Made by a program: the position numbers and the translations under genes
Shown here: in pieces, positions 24,053 through 32,209 of the stretch
Layout: each line of letters opens with the position of its first letter
How positions within the stretch are numbered: the stretch's first letter is position 1
Assembly (NCBI RefSeq): GCF_029892515.1
Contig: NZ_JARXVF010000001.1
Location: 1,426,001-1,490,000 of the forward strand
Reading direction: 5' to 3'
Source: Pseudaminobacter soli (ex Li et al. 2025)
GTDB lineage: Bacteria; Pseudomonadota; Alphaproteobacteria; Rhizobiales; Rhizobiaceae
Length of the DNA stretch: 64,000 nt
The notes under the pieces: model-generated
Told to the model about the DNA's origin: nothing
The model's database searches: none
The model's input: only the letters and a program-made list of their open reading frames with translations

Positions 24053-25729
24053 ATGACGCGCGTTGCGCTCTATGCCCGTTATTCTTCCGACAACCAACGT
24101 GACGCGTCCATCGAGGACCAGTTGCGCCAATGCCGCGAACGCGCCGCCCGCGAGGGCTGGACCGTCGCGGAAACCTATTCCGACCGCGCCATCTCCGGCG
24201 CGTCGCTCATCCGCTCCGGTATCCAGTCGCTGCTGACCGATGCGCAGGCCGGCCGCTTCGACTTGGTGCTGTCCGAGGCGCTCGACCGCATCAGCCGCGA
24301 TCAGGAAGACGTGGCGGGCGTCTTCAAGCGCCTGCGCTTCGCGGGCGTCTCCATCGTCACCTTGTCCGAGGGCGAGATCAACGAGCTTCATGTCGGCCTC
24401 AAAGGCACCATGAACGCGCTGTTCCTGAAAGACCTTGCCCTCAAGACCCATCGCGGCATCCGGGGCCGCGTCGAGGCCGGCAAGATCGGCGGCGGCAACG
24501 CCTATGGCTATCGTGTCGTCCACCAGCTCGACGCACGCGGCGCGCCGATCCGGGGCGAGCGCGAGATCATCGCGGCACAGGCCGAGATCGTGCGGCGCAT
24601 CTTCCGCGAGTACGTCGCCGGCAAGGGACCGCAGCGCATCGCCGCCGACCTCAACCGCGACGGCATCGCCAGCCCGACCGGCAAGCGCTGGAACGACGCC
24701 ACCATCCGGGGCAATCGCATCGTCGGCTCCGGCATCCTCAATTGCGAGCTTTACATCGGCGTCATCCGCTGGAACCGGCAGAAGAAGCTGAAGAACCCCG
24801 ACACCGGCCGCTTTGCCTATCGGCTCAATCCTGAAAGCGAATGGATACGCTCGAAGGCGCCCGCGCTGCGCATCGTGCCGCAGGAGCTTTGGGACGCCGC
24901 CAAGGCGCGGCAGGACGCGTTGACCGCGCTCTACCAAAAACAGATCGACAGTTCGCGCGCCGCCACGCGGACGATGATGGCGAAGAACGGCGGCCTCAAC
25001 GCCACCCATCGGCCGCGCACCCTGCTGTCCGGTCTCGTGTTGTGCGGCTGTTGCGGCGGCACCTACGCGCGGCGCGGGCAGGACCGCTTCGCCTGTACAA
25101 ACCATGTGCTCGGCAATGGCTGCGACAATGCCCGCACCATCGCCCGCACGGCGCTGGAAGCCCGCGTGCTGGCCGGCCTGCGCAAGCGCATGATGACCCC
25201 GGACATGGCGGCGGAAGCCATGCGCGCCTACGCCGAGGAAACCAACCGGCTCAACCGTGAGCGCCGCCAAACCGAGGACGCCACCCGCTGCGAGCTGGCC
25301 GAGACGATCAAGGCCATGGCCGAGATCGTGCGCGTCATCGAGCAAGGCGGCTGGCATCGCACCCTGTCCGCGCGCCTGACCGAATTGGAGACGAAGCAGG
25401 ACAGCCTCACCGCCCGCCTGTCGGACGCGCCGCAGGACACGCTCGACATCCACCCCGGCATCGCCGAAACCTATCGGCGCCGGATCGAGCGCCTGACCGC
25501 CGCGCTCAGTCATCCCGACGACGCCGTCGAGGCGGCCGACGCGCTGCGCGAAATCATCGACCGCGTCGTCGTCACCCCCAGCGAGACCCGCGGCAGCTAC
25601 AGCATCACCCTGCAAGGCGAGCTTGGCACCATCCTCGACTGGATCGACCGCACCGGAAGACCCGGCTACAAGCCCACGCCCGATGCCGCTTCATGCCGTT
25701 TGTCGGCTTCGGTAAAAACACGGGCTTGA
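24053..25729 (+). CDS. Large serine recombinase
   Basis: This 558-residue site-specific recombinase has a resolvase catalytic domain (residues about 1-145) beginning MTRVALYARYSSDNQRDASI, where the Ser of YARYSS is the nucleophile; LSEALDRISRDQED and KGTMNALFLKDLA follow. A recombinase domain spans about 160-270 (RRIFREYVAGKGPQRIAADL), then a zinc-ribbon domain with CGCCGG...CTNH...GNGC near 345-370, and a coiled-coil C-terminus. The ATG at 24053 follows AAGGA. Such enzymes integrate and excise phages and integrative elements, usually from a position next to the attachment site. The protein looks intact although much nearby DNA is decayed. The 547-codon minus-strand frame is a shadow. Confidence 0.95.
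   Translation: MTRVALYARYSSDNQRDASIEDQLRQCRERAAREGWTVAETYSDRAISGASLIRSGIQSLLTDAQAGRFDLVLSEALDRISRDQEDVAGVFKRLRFAGVSIVTLSEGEINELHVGLKGTMNALFLKDLALKTHRGIRGRVEAGKIGGGNAYGYRVVHQLDARGAPIRGEREIIAAQAEIVRRIFREYVAGKGPQRIAADLNRDGIASPTGKRWNDATIRGNRIVGSGILNCELYIGVIRWNRQKKLKNPDTGRFAYRLNPESEWIRSKAPALRIVPQELWDAAKARQDALTALYQKQIDSSRAATRTMMAKNGGLNATHRPRTLLSGLVLCGCCGGTYARRGQDRFACTNHVLGNGCDNARTIARTALEARVLAGLRKRMMTPDMAAEAMRAYAEETNRLNRERRQTEDATRCELAETIKAMAEIVRVIEQGGWHRTLSARLTELETKQDSLTARLSDAPQDTLDIHPGIAETYRRRIERLTAALSHPDDAVEAADALREIIDRVVVTPSETRGSYSITLQGELGTILDWIDRTGRPGYKPTPDAASCRLSASVKTRA
25684..25702 (+). repeat. Direct repeat at the end of the recombinase gene
   Basis: TGCCGCTTCATGCC-GTTTG is the partner of the copy at 23746-23764. 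It lies in the last codons of the recombinase gene. Confidence 0.4.
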
Positions 25730-26524
25730 CCCGAGGATCCATGCCGGTCGGCCAATGCCCGCCGCAGCCGCATCCGATCCCAACTCGGTTCGTGGATAAA
25801 TTCAGCGGCCGACCACCCCCAAGCCATTGAAACTATTGGCTATGAAATAAAGTCACCGCCTTTTTCATCCCCCACTTTCCCGCCTCCCGCATAATCACCC
25901 GCATCGGCCTCACCGGGAACACGGGTCATGAACCGGATGAGCGTGGAGGCCGACGATGTCCGGGCTGGTGGCGCTAACGGTGGCGCTGCTGGGTGATGAA
26001 CCCCCAAGTCCGGGCCTTTGCGGCGGCTGGCCACGCGAATGTGGAGGCGACTGAGCGGGGCAAGCGCATCGAACGGGCGGTCGTGGAGACCGCAGATAAA
26101 TTACTAGATGAGCGCGTTTCCCGACCGCCCGTCTTCCCAGGTTCTTTGACAATAGCCAGACCGGCAACAGGGCGTGGCGATGAATAGGTGCGTCCTTCGA
26201 GGCTCGCTGCGCTCGCACCTCAGGATGAGGGAGGTTGGCGCTACGAGACCACTCTCAAGAGGTTGGTGCTACCGCAGCCCTCAACTCAAGAGACGAAGGT
26301 GAGCGCAGACAGAAGCCCTCATGGTGAGGTGTGAGCCCGCAGGGCGAGCCTCGAACCACGAGGGCGAGGTGACGTGCGAATCTCCTCCCCTTGATCGTCG
26401 GAGAGACATGGTTTGCCGAGCAAATCGGTCAAAGGGGCTGCCCGTTGGTACAGCTACCCAAAACAAAACCCGGACAGCCGCCGCGAACGCTTCGGCTACC
26501 CGGGTTGTGGCTTTAGCGGACTGC
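25730..26524. other. 795-base junction between island and phn operon
   Basis: No gene is convincing. A 64-codon plus-strand frame (25993-26187) has fair composition (NVEATERGKRIERAVVETAD) but no family. Two inverted copies of a rhizobial intergenic palindrome lie at 26191-26230 and 26316-26364. This is the likely edge between the recombinase-bearing DNA and the chromosome. Confidence 0.45.
26191..26364. repeat. Inverted pair of rhizobial intergenic palindromes
   Basis: The first copy contains TTCGAGGCTCGCTGCGCTCG and CACCTCAGGATGAGG. The second, at 26316-26364, is the same motif inverted (CCCTCATGGTGAGGTG, GCGAGCCTCGAACCACGAGGG). Such sequences occur in large numbers between genes of rhizobia. 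Together they can fold into a long cruciform or hairpin downstream of the phn operon. Confidence 0.7.
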
Positions 26525-27142
26525 TTACCCGCCGTGCTTTTCCAAAAACGCCTCGGCCGAAAGCTCGCGAAAATCGTCGAGCGCGGCGCGTAGGCGGGCA
26601 TGGTCCCAGTCCCACCAGGCAAGGGCCTGGTAGCGCTCGGCGGTGCGGCGGTCGAAGCGCTCGCGGATCGGCTTCGCCGACACGCCGGCGACGATTGTGT
26701 AGGGTGCGACATCCTTAGTCACCACCGCGCCCGAGCCGACGACGGCGCCGTCGCCGATCGTCACGCCCGGCAGAACCGTCACGCCGTGGCCGAGCCAGGT
26801 GTCGTGGCCGACGCGGACGGCATTGGACCGCCGCCACTCGAAGAATTCTTCCTCGTGGCCGGCATCCTCCCAATAGTCGGAGGCGCGGTAGGTGAAGTGG
26901 TGCAGCGTCGGCCGCCAGGTCGGGTGGTTGGTGGCGTTGATGCGCACGGCCGCCGCGATGTTGGAGAACTTGCCGATCTCGGCGCACCAGACGCCGCAAT
27001 CCTGCATGACGTAGGAATAGTCGCCGAGCGTGCTTTCATGCACGCGGCTGCGGTCGGCGACCTCGGTGTAGCGGCCGAGCGTCGATTGGCTGACTTCCGC
27101 CGTCGGATGGATCAGCGGCTGCTCGGAAAGTTTTGTCCTCAT
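26525..27142 (-). CDS. Phn-associated hexapeptide-repeat acetyltransferase
   Basis: This 205-residue protein has left-handed beta-helix hexapeptide repeats (LGDYSYVMQDCGVWCAEIGK; VRVGHDTWLGHGVTVLPGVT; IGDGAVVGSGAVVTKDVAPY), with the usual acyltransferase ending YTIVAGVSAKPIRERF. It fits the DapH/LpxA-like family found in phosphonate clusters (TIGR03308 type). The probable role is acetyl transfer to an aminophosphonate or intermediate, analogous to PhnO, but the substrate is unknown. The ATG at 27142 overlaps the phnL stop by four bases (ATGA); the longer frame upstream is a shadow of phnL. It is the last visible gene of the operon. Confidence 0.88.
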   Translation of the reverse strand: MRTKLSEQPLIHPTAEVSQSTLGRYTEVADRSRVHESTLGDYSYVMQDCGVWCAEIGKFSNIAAAVRINATNHPTWRPTLHHFTYRASDYWEDAGHEEEFFEWRRSNAVRVGHDTWLGHGVTVLPGVTIGDGAVVGSGAVVTKDVAPYTIVAGVSAKPIRERFDRRTAERYQALAWWDWDHARLRAALDDFRELSAEAFLEKHGG

Positions 27143-27846
27143 GCGGCAATCCTCCCGGGTGCGAACTGGGTGACGTCGATGATGCAGTCGGCCACGGCCT
27201 CGCGCACATCCTGATCGTGGAAGATGCCGAGCAGGGCCACGCCCTCCTTCTTCTTCTGCGCGATCATGCCCACCACGACTTCGCGGTTGACCGCGTCGAG
27301 CGAGGCAGTCGGCTCGTCGAGCAGCAGGACCGGATGGCTGGTGATGAAGCCGCGGGCGATGTTGACGCGCTGCTGCTCGCCGCCCGAGAAGGTCGCCGGC
27401 GGCAGGAGCCACAGCCTTTCGGGCAGGTTAAGGAGCGACAGCAGCTCGCGCGCCTTGTCACGCGCCAGTTCCCTGTCTTCGCCGATAGCCACCAGCGGCT
27501 CGGCGACCACGTCGAGTGCGGAGACGCGCGGCACGGTGCGCAGGAACTGGCTGACATAGCCGATGGTGTCGCGGCGGATGGCAAGCACTGTGCGCGGGCT
27601 TGCCGAGGCGAGATCGACCAGTTGGCCGTTGTGATTGACGATGATCTGGCCGTAGTCGACGGAATAGTTGCCGTAGAGCATTTTCAGGATCGAGCTCTTG
27701 CCGGCGCCCGAGGGCCCGCCCAGCACGGCGCATTCACCGCTGGCCAGCGAGAAGGAAACATCGCCCACCACCGGCAGCTTGATGCCGTCACGCAGATGCA
27801 TGGTGAAGCTCTTGGCGACTTCTGAAACGACGAGAGGAGTTGCCAT
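27139..27846 (-). CDS. phnL: PhnL, ABC-type subunit of the C-P lyase system
   Basis: This 235-residue ABC ATPase has Walker A GGPSGAGKSS near residue 44, signature FSGGEQQRVNIARG and Walker B PVLLLDEPTASLD. PhnL is not a transporter; with PhnG, H and I it is needed to couple ATP to phosphonate for the C-P lyase pathway. The Gln- and aromatic-rich YVSQFLRTVPRVSALDVVAEP is typical. I took ATG 27846, two bases after the phnK stop; a GTG two codons upstream is possible. It overlaps the acetyltransferase gene downstream. Confidence 0.93.
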   Translation of the reverse strand: MATPLVVSEVAKSFTMHLRDGIKLPVVGDVSFSLASGECAVLGGPSGAGKSSILKMLYGNYSVDYGQIIVNHNGQLVDLASASPRTVLAIRRDTIGYVSQFLRTVPRVSALDVVAEPLVAIGEDRELARDKARELLSLLNLPERLWLLPPATFSGGEQQRVNIARGFITSHPVLLLDEPTASLDAVNREVVVGMIAQKKKEGVALLGIFHDQDVREAVADCIIDVTQFAPGRIAA

Positions 27847-27848
27847 GG

Positions 27849-28625
27849 TCACACCTGGAGAATGGAGGAGACGAGAAGCTGGGTGTAGGGCGCGCGCGGA
27901 TCGTCGAGCACGCGGTCGGTGAGACCGGTTTCAACGACATAGCCGTCCTTCATCACCATCATGCGCTGGGAAAGCAGGCGCGCGACGGCAAGGTCGTGGG
28001 TAACGACGATGGCCGCGAGGCCAAGGTCGGTGACCAGCCCGCGCAGAAGGTCGAGCAGGCGCGCCTGCACCGACACGTCGAGGCCGCCGGTGGGCTCGTC
28101 CATGAACACCAGGCGCGGACCCGTGACGAGGTTTCGCGCGATCTGCAGGCGCTGGCGCATGCCGCCGGAGAAGGAGCGCGGCTCGTCGTCGATGCGGTCC
28201 TTGCCGATCTCGACGCGGGACAGCCAGTCGATCGCCGTGGAGCGGATATTGCCGTAATGGCGGTCGCCGACGGCCATCAGCCGCTCGCCGACATTGGCGC
28301 CGGCCGAGACGGTCATGCGCAGGCCGTCGGCCGGGTTCTGATGGACAAAGCCCCAGTCGGTGCGCATGAGCAAGCGGCGTTCGGCCTCGCTCATGCGGTA
28401 GAGGTCGCGCCAGCTACCATCGCGCATGCGATAGCTAACTCCGCCGGAACTCGGCGTCAGCCGGGTCGACAGGCAGTTGAGCAGCGTGGTCTTGCCCGAG
28501 CCGGATTCGCCGACCACGGCCAGAACCTCACCCGGCCACAGGTCGAAGGAGACGTCCTCGCAGCCCAGCCGCGCGCCGTAATATTTGGACAGCGCATTGA
28601 CGCGCAGAAGCGGTTCGTCGGTCAT
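27849..28625 (-). CDS. phnK: PhnK, ABC-type subunit of the C-P lyase complex
   Basis: This 258-residue ABC protein shows Walker A GESGSGKTT near residue 40, the signature SFSGGMRQRLQIARN and Walker B LVFMDEPTGGLDVSVQA, with the characteristic insert YRMRDGSWRDLYRMSEAERR. In E. coli PhnK binds the PhnGHIJ core through PhnJ. The start codon overlaps the end of phnJ (ATGA), fitting tight stoichiometric coupling. Confidence 0.95.
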   Translation of the reverse strand: MTDEPLLRVNALSKYYGARLGCEDVSFDLWPGEVLAVVGESGSGKTTLLNCLSTRLTPSSGGVSYRMRDGSWRDLYRMSEAERRLLMRTDWGFVHQNPADGLRMTVSAGANVGERLMAVGDRHYGNIRSTAIDWLSRVEIGKDRIDDEPRSFSGGMRQRLQIARNLVTGPRLVFMDEPTGGLDVSVQARLLDLLRGLVTDLGLAAIVVTHDLAVARLLSQRMMVMKDGYVVETGLTDRVLDDPRAPYTQLLVSSILQV

Positions 28626-29500
28626 TCGGCAGGCTCCATGGCTTCAGGGGCGAGATGGCCGCGATGGCCTTCCGCCTGGCGCTTTTCGCAGTGGTCGGTG
28701 TCGGAGCAGACGAACATGTGTCCACCCTTGTCATCGAGGATGACTTCGTCGAGGTAGACGTTTTCAGCGCCGCACAGCGCGCAGGGCTGATCGAAGGTCT
28801 GGATCTCGAAGGGATGGTCCTCGAAGTCCAGGCTGACGACTTCCGTGAAGGGCGGAATGGCGTAGATGCGCTTTTCGCGGCCCGCGCCAAACAGCTGCAG
28901 CGCCGGCGACATGTGCATCTTGGGATTGTCGAACTTCGGCGTTGGCGACGGGTCCATCACATAGCGCCCCTCGACCTTGACCGGATAGGCATAGGTCGTG
29001 GCGATGCGGCCGTGCTTGGCGATGTCCTCGTAGAGCTTCACATGCATGAGGCCGTATTCTTCAAGCGCATGCATCTTGCGCGTTTCGGTCTCACGCGGCT
29101 CGAGGAAGCGCAACGGCTCGGGGATCGGCACCTGGTAGACCAGCGTCTGCCCTGCCTGCAGCGGATATTCCGGGATGCGGTGGCGGGTCTGGATGATGGT
29201 GGCCTTGACCGTCTCGGTGGTGACGGCGACATCGGCAACCTTGCGGAAGAAGGCGCGGATGGAGACCGCATTGGTGGTGTCGTCGGCGCCCTGGTCGATG
29301 ACCTTCAGCACGTCGTCGGGGCCGATGATGGAAGCGGTGATCTGCACGCCGCCGGTGCCCCAGCCATAGGGCATGGGCATTTCGCGGCTGGCGAACGGCA
29401 CCTGGTAGCCGGGAATGGCGATGCCCTTCAGGATGGCGCGGCGGATCATCCGCTTGGTCTGCTCATCCAGATAGGCGAAGTTGTAGTCGGCTATGTTCAT
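28622..29500 (-). CDS. phnJ: Carbon-phosphorus lyase PhnJ
   Basis: This 292-residue radical-SAM enzyme cleaves the C-P bond of ribose-1-methylphosphonate 5-phosphate, giving methane for methylphosphonate. The four essential Cys are present at 240, 243, 265 and 271 (QPCALCG...FVCSDTDHC), one less than E. coli numbering throughout, and Gly31 (IPGYQVPF) corresponds to the radical-bearing Gly32. All catalytic residues I can check are therefore conserved. It overlaps fosX upstream and phnK downstream by four bases each. The C-terminal tail EAMEPAE is slightly longer than in E. coli. Confidence 0.97.
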   Translation of the reverse strand: MNIADYNFAYLDEQTKRMIRRAILKGIAIPGYQVPFASREMPMPYGWGTGGVQITASIIGPDDVLKVIDQGADDTTNAVSIRAFFRKVADVAVTTETVKATIIQTRHRIPEYPLQAGQTLVYQVPIPEPLRFLEPRETETRKMHALEEYGLMHVKLYEDIAKHGRIATTYAYPVKVEGRYVMDPSPTPKFDNPKMHMSPALQLFGAGREKRIYAIPPFTEVVSLDFEDHPFEIQTFDQPCALCGAENVYLDEVILDDKGGHMFVCSDTDHCEKRQAEGHRGHLAPEAMEPAE

Positions 29501-29916
29501 TGCGCGGGCTCCAGACCTTTCGCATACCGCGCCAGACGCTCGGTCAGCGTGCCGGTGTGCAGTTCGAACAGATGATTGTCGTCGTCGTAAAAGTAGATCG
29601 ACCGCCCCTCGCCCTCGACGCGCGGACGCGGCGGACGCATGTCGAGGCCAAGCGCTTCGACGCGGGCGACGTAGCGGTCGAAGTCGGCCTCATCGATCTT
29701 GAAGGCGACGTGGTTGTAGCTGCGCGAAGGCAGCGGCTCGCCCTCCATGACCGCGATCCAGAGATCGCCGATCAGGAAGAATTTTTCGCGCGACAGCGAG
29801 AAGCGGTCGTCGCCGCTGGCATAGACCTCGCGCGCGTCGAAGACGCCCGTGAGGATCGCTGTCATGCGCTCGACATCGCGCGCGATGAAGGTGATGTGCG
29901 AGAGGCCCTCGATCAT
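29497..29916 (-). CDS. fosX: FosX-like VOC metalloenzyme in the phn operon
   Basis: This 139-residue vicinal-oxygen-chelate protein matches FosX, a Mn-dependent hydrolase that opens the epoxide of fosfomycin, itself a phosphonate. Metal ligands are in place: His7 (LSHITF), His69 (YNHVAFKI) and Glu118 (LFELHTG); Glu44 (SREKFF) matches the FosX general base. The Mesorhizobium loti FosX, also inside a phn operon, is known to be a poor resistance enzyme, which suggests a role in phosphonate use. It overlaps phnI and phnJ by four bases each. The much longer frame upstream is a shadow of phnI. Confidence 0.93.
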   Translation of the reverse strand: MIEGLSHITFIARDVERMTAILTGVFDAREVYASGDDRFSLSREKFFLIGDLWIAVMEGEPLPSRSYNHVAFKIDEADFDRYVARVEALGLDMRPPRPRVEGEGRSIYFYDDDNHLFELHTGTLTERLARYAKGLEPAQ

Positions 29917-31022
29917 TCGGCTGCCTCGCGCTGCTGCTCGACATGGTCGGTGCGGCGGGCATCGTGTTCGGCACGCATGCGGCGGATGAGGTCCAGCTCG
30001 GCCTGGAAGTCGACATAGTGCGGCAGCTTCAGGTGCTCGACGAAGCCGGTGGCCTGGACGTTGTCGGAATGCGAGATGACGAATTCCTCGTCCTGCGCGG
30101 GCGCAACGACATCCTCGCCGAATTCGCGGGCGCGGAGCGCGCGGTCGCACAGCGACATGGACATGGCCTTGCGCTCGGACTGGCCGAAGACGAGCCCGTA
30201 GCCGCGCGTAAACTGCGGCGGCACCTTGGCCGAACCCTTGAACTGGGTGACCATCTGGCACTCGGTGACGCGGATGTGTCCGAGCGGCACGGCAAAGGGC
30301 AGCTCCGGCACTTCAAGCTCCAACTCCACCTCGCCGATGCGGATTTCACCGACGAAGGGATGGTTGCGGCCATAGCCGCGCTGGGTCGAATAGCCGAGCG
30401 CAAGCAGAAAACCTTCGTCGCCGCGGGCCAGCGCCTGCAAACGCAGGTCGCGCTCGATGGGGAAGTCCAGCGGCTCGCGCGTCAGGTCGCCGGTGACGTG
30501 ATCCAGCGGCATGTCGCCATCGCCTTCGATCAGGCCCTCATGCGCCAGGATTTCCGAAACGCGCGGCATGCGCCCGCTCTCGACGTCGCGCTGCTCGGGC
30601 TCGTCGACCGGCGAGCCGGCGGCAATCTCGGGATCCAGCAGACGGTGCGTGTAGTCGAAGGTGGGCCCAAGCAGCTGGCCGCCAGGCAGATCCTTGTAGG
30701 TCGCCGAGACGCGACGCTCGACCAGCATGGCGCCGGTGTCGATGGCGTTGGTGTAGCCGAAGCGCGGCAGCGTGGTGCGATAGGCACGCACCAGGAAGAC
30801 CGCCTCGATCAGGTCGCCACGCGCCTGGGCGATGGCGAGCGCGGCCAGCTCGCGATCGTAGAGCGAGCCCTCGGCCATGACGCGATCGACGCCTAGCGCA
30901 AGCTGCTCGACGATCTGGTCGATGCGCAGCGCCGGCACCGAACGGTCGCCACGGCGGCGGTCGGCAAGCAGCTTGTGCGCGTTGGAAATGGCGGCATCGC
31001 CGCCCTTAACGGCCACATACAT
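29913..31022 (-). CDS. phnI: PhnI, nucleosidase subunit of the C-P lyase complex
   Basis: This 369-residue protein matches PhnI along its length: MYVAVKGGDAAISNAHKLLA at the start, GYTNAIDTGAMLVERRVSAT and LALGYSTQRGYGRNHPFVGE in the middle, and VISHSDNVQATGFVEHLKLPHYVDFQAEL near the end. With PhnG, PhnH and PhnL it replaces the adenine of MgATP by phosphonate, forming 5-triphosphoribosyl phosphonate. It starts three bases after the phnH stop and overlaps fosX. The C-terminus has an acidic and Gln-rich tail. Confidence 0.96.
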   Translation of the reverse strand: MYVAVKGGDAAISNAHKLLADRRRGDRSVPALRIDQIVEQLALGVDRVMAEGSLYDRELAALAIAQARGDLIEAVFLVRAYRTTLPRFGYTNAIDTGAMLVERRVSATYKDLPGGQLLGPTFDYTHRLLDPEIAAGSPVDEPEQRDVESGRMPRVSEILAHEGLIEGDGDMPLDHVTGDLTREPLDFPIERDLRLQALARGDEGFLLALGYSTQRGYGRNHPFVGEIRIGEVELELEVPELPFAVPLGHIRVTECQMVTQFKGSAKVPPQFTRGYGLVFGQSERKAMSMSLCDRALRAREFGEDVVAPAQDEEFVISHSDNVQATGFVEHLKLPHYVDFQAELDLIRRMRAEHDARRTDHVEQQREAAE

Positions 31023-31025
31023 GGG

Positions 31026-31631
31026 TCAGGCCTCCGTGGTCTTGATGCGCGTGGTGCGCGGCAGGCAGGCGACCCCTTCGGGCGCGGCCAGGATGACGTC
31101 GACGCCGCGCGGGAAGCGGGCGCGGTTCTGCTTCCACTGCTCGACAAAGTGGCGCGGCAGGGAAACCGGCGCGAAGGCGGCCGATGTTTCGATGCCGGGG
31201 CCTTCGAGGTGAAGTATCTCGCCGCCGGAAAGGCTGGGCACCTGCAGGATGAGCGTGGTGGAACGGTCGGGATATTCTTGCGTGCCCTGCGAAAAATTCT
31301 CGAGCGCAATCAGCTCGGCCGGGTCCGACACGATGGCGAAATGCGCGTCCGCGGGGGTGTAGGCCAATGGCGCGCCGGTGTGGAAGCCGAGCCAGTGCTT
31401 GGCAGCGGGCGACGCCTGCACGGCCGGATCGAGCCAGACCGGCGTGTCGGCATCGCAAAGCGACAGCGCGACGGCAGCCGCAACCGGCGACAGCGGCGCG
31501 GGCGGAGCGGTGAGCTCGCCGCAGGGCTGGATGGTGCCGGGACGCGCCATGGCGTCCATCACCGCGCGGAACATCGTCTGCGCGTCGAAGACCGGATTGG
31601 CGTAGCCGCCTTCTATTGCCTCAGTTTCCAT
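31026..31631 (-). CDS. phnH: PhnH, subunit of the C-P lyase complex
   Basis: This 201-residue protein fits PhnH: the N-terminal GGYANPVFDAQTMFRAVMDA and MARPG, then LSLCDADTPVWLD, and the C-terminal PRGVDVILAAPEGVACLPRTTRI. PhnH has a PLP-transferase-like fold without the cofactor and forms the PhnGHI core. The ATG at 31631 shares one base with the phnG stop (TGATG), which fixes the start; the longer frame upstream is a shadow of phnG. Confidence 0.95.
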   Translation of the reverse strand: METEAIEGGYANPVFDAQTMFRAVMDAMARPGTIQPCGELTAPPAPLSPVAAAVALSLCDADTPVWLDPAVQASPAAKHWLGFHTGAPLAYTPADAHFAIVSDPAELIALENFSQGTQEYPDRSTTLILQVPSLSGGEILHLEGPGIETSAAFAPVSLPRHFVEQWKQNRARFPRGVDVILAAPEGVACLPRTTRIKTTEA

Positions 31632-32101
31632 CAGTCCTCTCCGCGTACCATGGTGAAGAAGTCGACCTTGGTCGCCGCCGTCTCGGCGCGGCGACGGTCG
31701 TCGGCCTCGGCCTGCGCCGCACGCAGCGGCGCAATGATCTTGGTTTCGATGTCGTCGCGGCGCGACGCGTCCTGCCACAGCGCATCGGCTATGGCCGAAA
31801 GCAGCGCCTTGTCCTTGTCGCGGCCGAGCGCATAGGCATGGCCCACCGTGCCGCCGTCCACTCGCACTGTGGCGCGGGTGACGGTCGCCTCGCCGAAGTT
31901 GAACGGCGCGCCGCCGCCGCCGATGCGTCCGCGCACCGTGACGAGCCCGGTCTCGGGTCCGCGCAGCCGCTGCGCCTCGCGCGGCAGGCCGGCTTCGTCC
32001 CACAGCGCCTTCAGCGTTTCGCCCGGCGCATTGGCGAGGGCAGCCATTGCCGCCTTGCGCGCCAGCGCCTCTTCCTTTTCGTGCCGCCTATCGGTCTTCA
32101 T
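31631..32101 (-). CDS. phnG: PhnG, subunit of the C-P lyase complex
   Basis: This 156-residue protein begins the operon. It matches PhnG in RLRGPETGLVTVRGRIGGGG and APFNFGEATVTRATVRV, then GHAYALGRDKDKALLSAIAD and the C-terminal VDFFTMVRGED. PhnG is part of the PhnGHI nucleosidase core. I chose ATG 32101 behind GGAGC; a further 15 codons upstream run into the regulatory region. The divergent regulator phnF starts 109 bases away. Confidence 0.95.
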   Translation of the reverse strand: MKTDRRHEKEEALARKAAMAALANAPGETLKALWDEAGLPREAQRLRGPETGLVTVRGRIGGGGAPFNFGEATVTRATVRVDGGTVGHAYALGRDKDKALLSAIADALWQDASRRDDIETKIIAPLRAAQAEADDRRRAETAATKVDFFTMVRGED

Positions 32102-32126
32102 GGACGCTCCATTGACTTCCGTAGAT

Positions 32127-32146
32127 TTGTCTATTGCTCTATACAA
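32127..32146. promoter_or_regulatory. Candidate PhnF operator
   Basis: TTGTCTATTGCTCTATACAA is an imperfect dyad (TTGT...ACAA arms; about 14 of 20 positions symmetric) in the gap between phnF and phnG. It overlaps the -35 box of the phnF promoter, which would suit autoregulation and control of the divergent operon. Confidence 0.4.
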
Positions 32147-32162
32147 CCGAACAAATTATACT
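32134..32162 (+). promoter_or_regulatory. Sigma-70-like promoter of phnF
   Basis: TTGCTC (32134-32139) and TATACT (32157-32162) are separated by exactly 17 bases, 48 bases before the phnF start. The promoter for the operon on the other strand is less clear. Confidence 0.55.
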
Positions 32163-32209
32163 CCCTTTCTAATTGCTGTCCATGACGGCTGGATGACGGA
32201 GCTGAAAAA

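Noticed and set aside
23972-25615. 547-codon minus-strand frame
   Set aside because: It is antisense to the serine recombinase, whose catalytic and zinc-ribbon motifs are all present.
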